A stretch of 64,000 nt of DNA from contig CM075653.1 of assembly GCA_037953625.1 (NCBI GenBank), forward strand, positions 4,092,001 through 4,156,000, given 5' to 3'. The DNA is from Crotalaria pallida (lineage: Eukaryota; Streptophyta; Magnoliopsida; Fabales; Fabaceae). Of the stretch, positions 60,396-64,000 are shown in pieces (position 1 is the first letter of the stretch; each line of letters begins with the position of its first letter). The translations under genes were made by a program, and so were the position numbers. Below the pieces are notes generated by a model that saw only the letters and a program-made list of their open reading frames with translations, made no database searches and had not been told where the DNA came from.

Positions 60396-63025
60396 ACCTT
60401 ATTTTAAATGGAATTATTATTAAAAACCTATAAAAAATTGGAATAATGACTTAACGAATTTTGGTAGATAGGTGAGTAGTAAATATAAGTCCTGGGGTTG
60501 TATAGAAGGCAATGGTAGCTTCGAGCGAAATTAACTAAGCGAAATCGGGAGTTAAATCGGCGTTTTAGATGTTAGAAATCGACCGAAAAGAGAAAATTAG
60601 AAATTTATTATAGGATACTAAGAAAATAAATTCCACCGTTGGATATGAAGCTTATGGGGTGAAGAAGCTTATCTAAAAATTTGGACCCGATCCGACGGTT
60701 AACGAAAAAGTTACTGCGAATCGAAGATCGGAAGTCTGATTCTCGCCCAGGCACGCTTCCAGCTCGCCCAGGCGGGTGCACTGTTCATTGGTGCACCAGA
60801 CAGTGAAAAACCCGCCCAGGCGAGGCACCAATTCGCCCAGGCGAGCGCAAATCCGCACCACACGCACCAGATTCGCGTTTTGGCGCGCCAAACCCCCACC
60901 TGACCGCATCAGCCTCATGCAACGCGCACCAGCAGCACCAGCTGGTGCCAGGACTCACCCAAGCGAGTGAATAGCTCGCCCAAGCGAGCGACGCACACCA
61001 GATCAGATCTGGTGCGTTGAATCCTACTTGGTGGCTAAGCTTTCAATACAAGCCACACGATTTTTTGGGCATGAAACATAAAATAAAAAGCCTCTCACTC
61101 CTTCATACTTCATCACCATCATCAACTCATCACCTCCATCAACTCTCTCTCAAGTTCAAGAGCATCTCCATCACTCTTCCTTCCCAAACACTTGATATTG
61201 GGCACCTCAAACCCAAAATCAACCAAACCCATCAAGCCTTGCACCATGGAAGTGGGTTGAAGCCTCATTTCTCCTCCTCCTTCCTTCACACGTGTTGCTC
61301 CCTCCCCTATCCTTCTTGGTTTTCAAACTTCATCATCATTTGGGGTAAGTTGGATTTCTTAGGCATGATATTAATTCCCTTTCAAGTTCTCTTTAACTCA
61401 TAGGAGTAGTATTTAATTTTCTTAGGGTTTTCATGAACCCTTGTTAATGTAGGAACTCTATTTCATGCCTTCCAACCAAAACCAAGACAAGGGCAAGGAT
61501 CAATCATCTTGTGTTCTCTCAAATAGGATTGTGTATCATCACTTCATCATTTCCTTGTTGAGGTGGCAAGCTAAGCTTAGGAAATTCAAGTTCCCAAGGT
61601 TTTGAGCTAGGGCATAAAGGTTCTATTTACTTCTTGCTAATTTGAGGTAAGGAGTGGGTTATAGTGAGTATTACCTTACTCTGGGGTTTAGTTTACGATA
61701 TACATATAATGAGTACTAAGAATTATGTGCTAGCTAGGATATTGCACCATAGGTTATTTAATAAATGAGATTTGTGATCCAAGAATAATAGAAATGATAA
61801 CATGAATGTGCTTGAATTATGTTGTTTGAATTATAGAATATAATAGTGATGATGTGGATAACATGCCTGGACTGTGATGGTCGATTTATAATAGATAATT
61901 GTGATAATTGGGCAACATAAATATTTAGTGCAACAATTTAAGAGGGGAATGTAATTGTTAAAGAGTTAAGAGTTGGTAATGTTGAAAGAATGAGAATGAA
62001 ATACCCCCGGATGCAGTAAGTCGTGATCGCACGGTGGTGCGAACGCAGTAGGTCGTGACCAGGGGAGAATGAATTATACCCGGACGCAGTAAGTCGTGAT
62101 CGCACGGTGGTGCGAACGCAGTAGGTCGTGACCAGGGGAGAGTGAACATACCCGGACGCAGTAAGTCGTTATCGCGCGGTGGTGCGAACGCAGTAGGTCG
62201 TGACCAGGGGAGAATGAATTATACCCGGACGCAGTAAGTCGTGAGTGCACAGGAGTGCAGACGCAGTAGGTCGTGACCAGGGACAAAATAAAAAGAAAAG
62301 TAAATATGATGAAAGTTTATAGAATAAGAGGCTTGATAAAGTGATGATTAAGTGCATGCGGAAATAATTGAATTGTGATAATTGATGAATCTTTTATGAT
62401 GTGTTGAGTCTTACTATATTCTGATTAAATTGTTAAATGTGTTTGACTTGGTGTTGCATTATGTCATAAATGGAAACTGCCTCCCCATTTTATGTGTAAT
62501 ACTCACTCCTTACTATCACCACAGGTACTGAGGAAGAGTTTGCACCTGATCAGGCCGAGCAGGAGTACTCTCCCTCACAGGGAGAGTAGGTTACTTTTAT
62601 CTATGTAGGACATGGGAATGTCCTGGGCCCGGTGATATGATTTGATCCATTTTTGTTGTGTATAATGTAAATAGCTTTTTGGGGGCCCAGGACGACTCCT
62701 TTTGGGTAGGATTCTCTTTTTGGGAAAAGAACTGTTTTCCAAAACTTGTTTATAGTTCCGCTTTCTATGATGTTTCATACTCTGATATTCTGAGGTGTGC
62801 ACGATGTTGCACCAGTTGTGATATATGTGAATAGCCCTGCTGGCTTTGAAATTTGAATTTATGAATGTTTATCAGGTCGCAGGAAAACCAGAAATTTTGG
62901 GAAAGTCCTAAAAACAAACGAAACTCCGTCCGTTTGACGGGAGATTTTTATAACTTAAAAAGAAAATTTTAAATTCACTATTTTATTTAAGGGTATAAAA
63001 GGGGTAAATAAACTTAGGTGTTACA
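60383..63025 (+). repeat. 3' LTR of the chromovirus
   Basis: 2643 bp, 73 bp shorter than the 5' LTR because it has four instead of five tandem units. Otherwise it has the same layout, including the GC-rich words (60745-60995), donor (61345) and acceptor. Confidence 0.93.
62006..62285 (+). repeat. Tandem repeats in the 3' LTR, four units
   Basis: Units start at 62006, 62079, 62151 and 62224. They are identical in type to those in the 5' LTR, with one unit fewer. Confidence 0.92.
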
Positions 63026-63869
63026 ATTTTGCCCTTCTTTGCTCCAATTTCATAGTTCCAAGACTTCTTTCTTTTTACTATGTTCCTATTCATCAAATTA
63101 TTGCTCCAAAACCTGAAATTAAGACCAAAAAGGTACAAAATCCTAAAGGATCTCATTCCCCATCATTAATAGACAAAAACTCAATCTTTTCCTAAAATTA
63201 CTTGAGAAACAAGCCAAAATCACTAAGAAAGAGGGTAAATTAACATTCAAAAACATCATATTTTAAGTTCCAATCACCTACCAACACCTGTTGGACTAGG
63301 AGAAGGAGTCTCCTCATGAACAACTCTCGAAGCTGAAGGATGAGAGCGAGTGGCAACACGAAAACGAAAACTATGAAATCTACGAACTGGTCGAGACGGG
63401 GGTGGTCCACGATAAGTATAAAATGGGGGTACATGCATAGTATATATGATGGGAATCCTAAACCTACGAGGTCGCACCCGAGCCAAGGGGTTAGGGTGAT
63501 AGAGTGTGACCTCTACCTCCCCTTCGAAGGTAGCTCGGTGCTCCTCAAACGTCCATATGCCACTAGGGATGGGTCTGATCTCGACGTAGGCTACATATCA
63601 GACCATCACCTAACAAGGGCACGGGAGTAAGCAATACATATATACATAATCAAATGAGACTAAAATATGACAGTCACAAATAATCATAAACAGATAGAAA
63701 TGCATAACCATATGTATCACACCAAATTTATTTGCATAGTTAACTCCGTTCAATTGAAGGTGGTATGATGCATGGTTTCTATCTCATCAACTGAGGCCTC
63801 CAATACATCAATGTGTTCCTAGAACACACTAATAATACGTTCCCAGAACGTATGGCGGGATTGCTTGGA

Positions 63870-64000
63870 AAGTGATACATAACGTTCCTCCCAGAGTATA
63901 CGTCACGTCGCGAAGACGTAATAATCACTGTGGTACATAACGTCACTCCTAGAGTGTGCGTCACGTCGTGAAGACGTAATAACCATGTCAACAGTGTTAC
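63870..64000. repeat. Tandem repeat with inverted ACGTC words, running off the window
   Basis: Two ~60-bp units (TACATAACGT...CGTCACGTCG.GAAGACGTAATAA) begin near 63878 and 63932. Each has CACGTCG.GAAGACGT, an imperfect palindrome. The preceding 63780-63870 has shorter related inverted words (GTTCCTAGAAC, GTTCCCAGAAC). It probably belongs to the older LTR-type element that holds the 51814-63597 remnant. Confidence 0.6.

Larger units (their letters stand above)
53087..63025 (+). mobile_element. Tekay/Del-type chromovirus (Ty3/gypsy), full length, plus strand
   Basis: A 9.9-kb element with 2.7-kb LTRs, a tRNA-iMet-type PBS, one gag-pol frame ending in a chromodomain, and a PPT. A perfect ATTTT duplication flanks it (53082-53086 and 63026-63030). 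LTRs start TGTAACATCC and end GGTGTTACA. The LTRs differ by point changes at roughly the 1% level by eye and by one tandem-repeat unit. The large LTRs and chromodomain fit the Tekay/Del clade. One nonsense codon and altered catalytic residues indicate it cannot move on its own. Confidence 0.95.
51966..63275 (-). mobile_element. Athila-like solo LTR, split by the chromovirus
   Basis: 51966-53086 plus 63031-63275, about 1.37 kb in total, matches the LTR at 4055-5373 along its length (CCAGATCGTACAAGTAATAA at the start; CAAAATCACTAAGAAAGAGG at the end) but is clearly diverged. Flanks CATAC (51961-51965) and CCTAC (63276-63280) form a 5-bp duplication with one mismatch. It contains paired GC-rich words at 52860-53065. 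No internal sequence remains. Confidence 0.8.
51814..63597 (-). pseudogene. Older coding-like remnant split by an Athila-like solo LTR
   Basis: The minus-strand frame is open from 63597 down to 63276 and, with the insertion and one target copy removed, continues in frame from 51961 to a TAG at 51814. The first part is Arg/Pro/Tyr-rich (TFEEHRATFEGEVEVTLYHP, RVRPRRFRIPIIYTMHVPP); the second is Pro/Ser then strongly acidic (EEDPEEDESEEEEPVEP). About 155 codons without a stop argue that it was coding. I do not recognise it. An acidic C-terminal exon followed by an LTR-like end is reminiscent of the mini-exon in the chromovirus LTR, so it may come from another LTR element. Confidence 0.4.

Noticed and set aside
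1..64000. tRNA, rRNA or snRNA genes
   Set aside because: None seen; tRNA-like matches are limited to retrotransposon primer binding sites.

Overview
This is an intergenic, transposon-dominated stretch of a plant nuclear genome. It is clearly a dicot and most likely a legume, judging from AT-rich sequence with introns, a SIRE-type Ty1/copia element, an Athila-type and an Ogre-type Ty3/gypsy element, and very many MITEs. The species cannot be read from the sequence. I recognise one apparently intact cellular gene, an SDE2 homologue on the minus strand (40870-44554, three exons, 450 aa). Other host-gene sequence is broken: a RING-H2 ATL pseudogene (37939-40273) and a cluster of gene scraps between 21.3 and 26.4 kb (phospholipase D zeta PH-domain exon, BZR1-type domain, OVATE domain, putative methyltransferase PMT, and two unidentified pieces).

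Layout. 0-2.6 kb: MITE-like inverted repeats. 2.83-16.4 kb: a 1.8-kb palindromic (foldback) element whose right arm was split by a nearly complete Athila-like retrotransposon on the minus strand (4055-15795), with an extra ORF between integrase and the 3' LTR. 17.5-19 kb: a minus-strand Ogre-like 5' fragment and a CACTA end with a transposase-associated domain. 19.7-27.5 kb: TIR elements, a possible Helitron end, the gene-fragment cluster and a 0.8-kb Mutator-like element. 27.6-30.6 kb: a plus-strand Ogre-like LTR, PBS and decayed ORF1. 30.66-31.57 kb: three adjacent Stowaway-type MITEs. 31.6-37.6 kb: a TIR element split by a gag-only SIRE element. 37.9-40.3 kb: the ATL pseudogene carrying two hAT-type MITEs. 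40.9-44.6 kb: SDE2, with a Harbinger-like element about 170 bp upstream of its start. 46.1-47.5 kb: a minisatellite split by a foldback Mutator-like element. 48.97-50.31 kb: a SIRE-like solo LTR. 51-64 kb: a three-level nest, with a full-length Tekay/Del-type chromovirus (53087-63025) inside an Athila-like solo LTR inside an older coding-like remnant.

Target-site duplications could be read for most insertions, and in several cases the pre-insertion site can be reconstructed within the window. The retroelements look young but inactive: the Athila-like element has a frameshift, a nonsense codon and a lost integrase aspartate; the chromovirus has a nonsense codon, an altered protease motif and a lost integrase aspartate.

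The most unusual signal is a shared sequence grammar. LTRs of unrelated lineages (Athila, Tekay and two copia LTRs) all carry clusters of 10-12 bp palindromic or near-palindromic words, usually in pairs about 6-9 bp apart. Athila and Tekay use the same decamers (CGCCCAAGCG and CGCCCAGGCG) in the same orientation relative to transcription. Also notable are a possible gene inside the Tekay LTR with its own donor and acceptor, and an SDE2 intron 1 that contains several copies of the end of exon 1 with GT donors. Everything here was read by eye; no alignment or database search was run.
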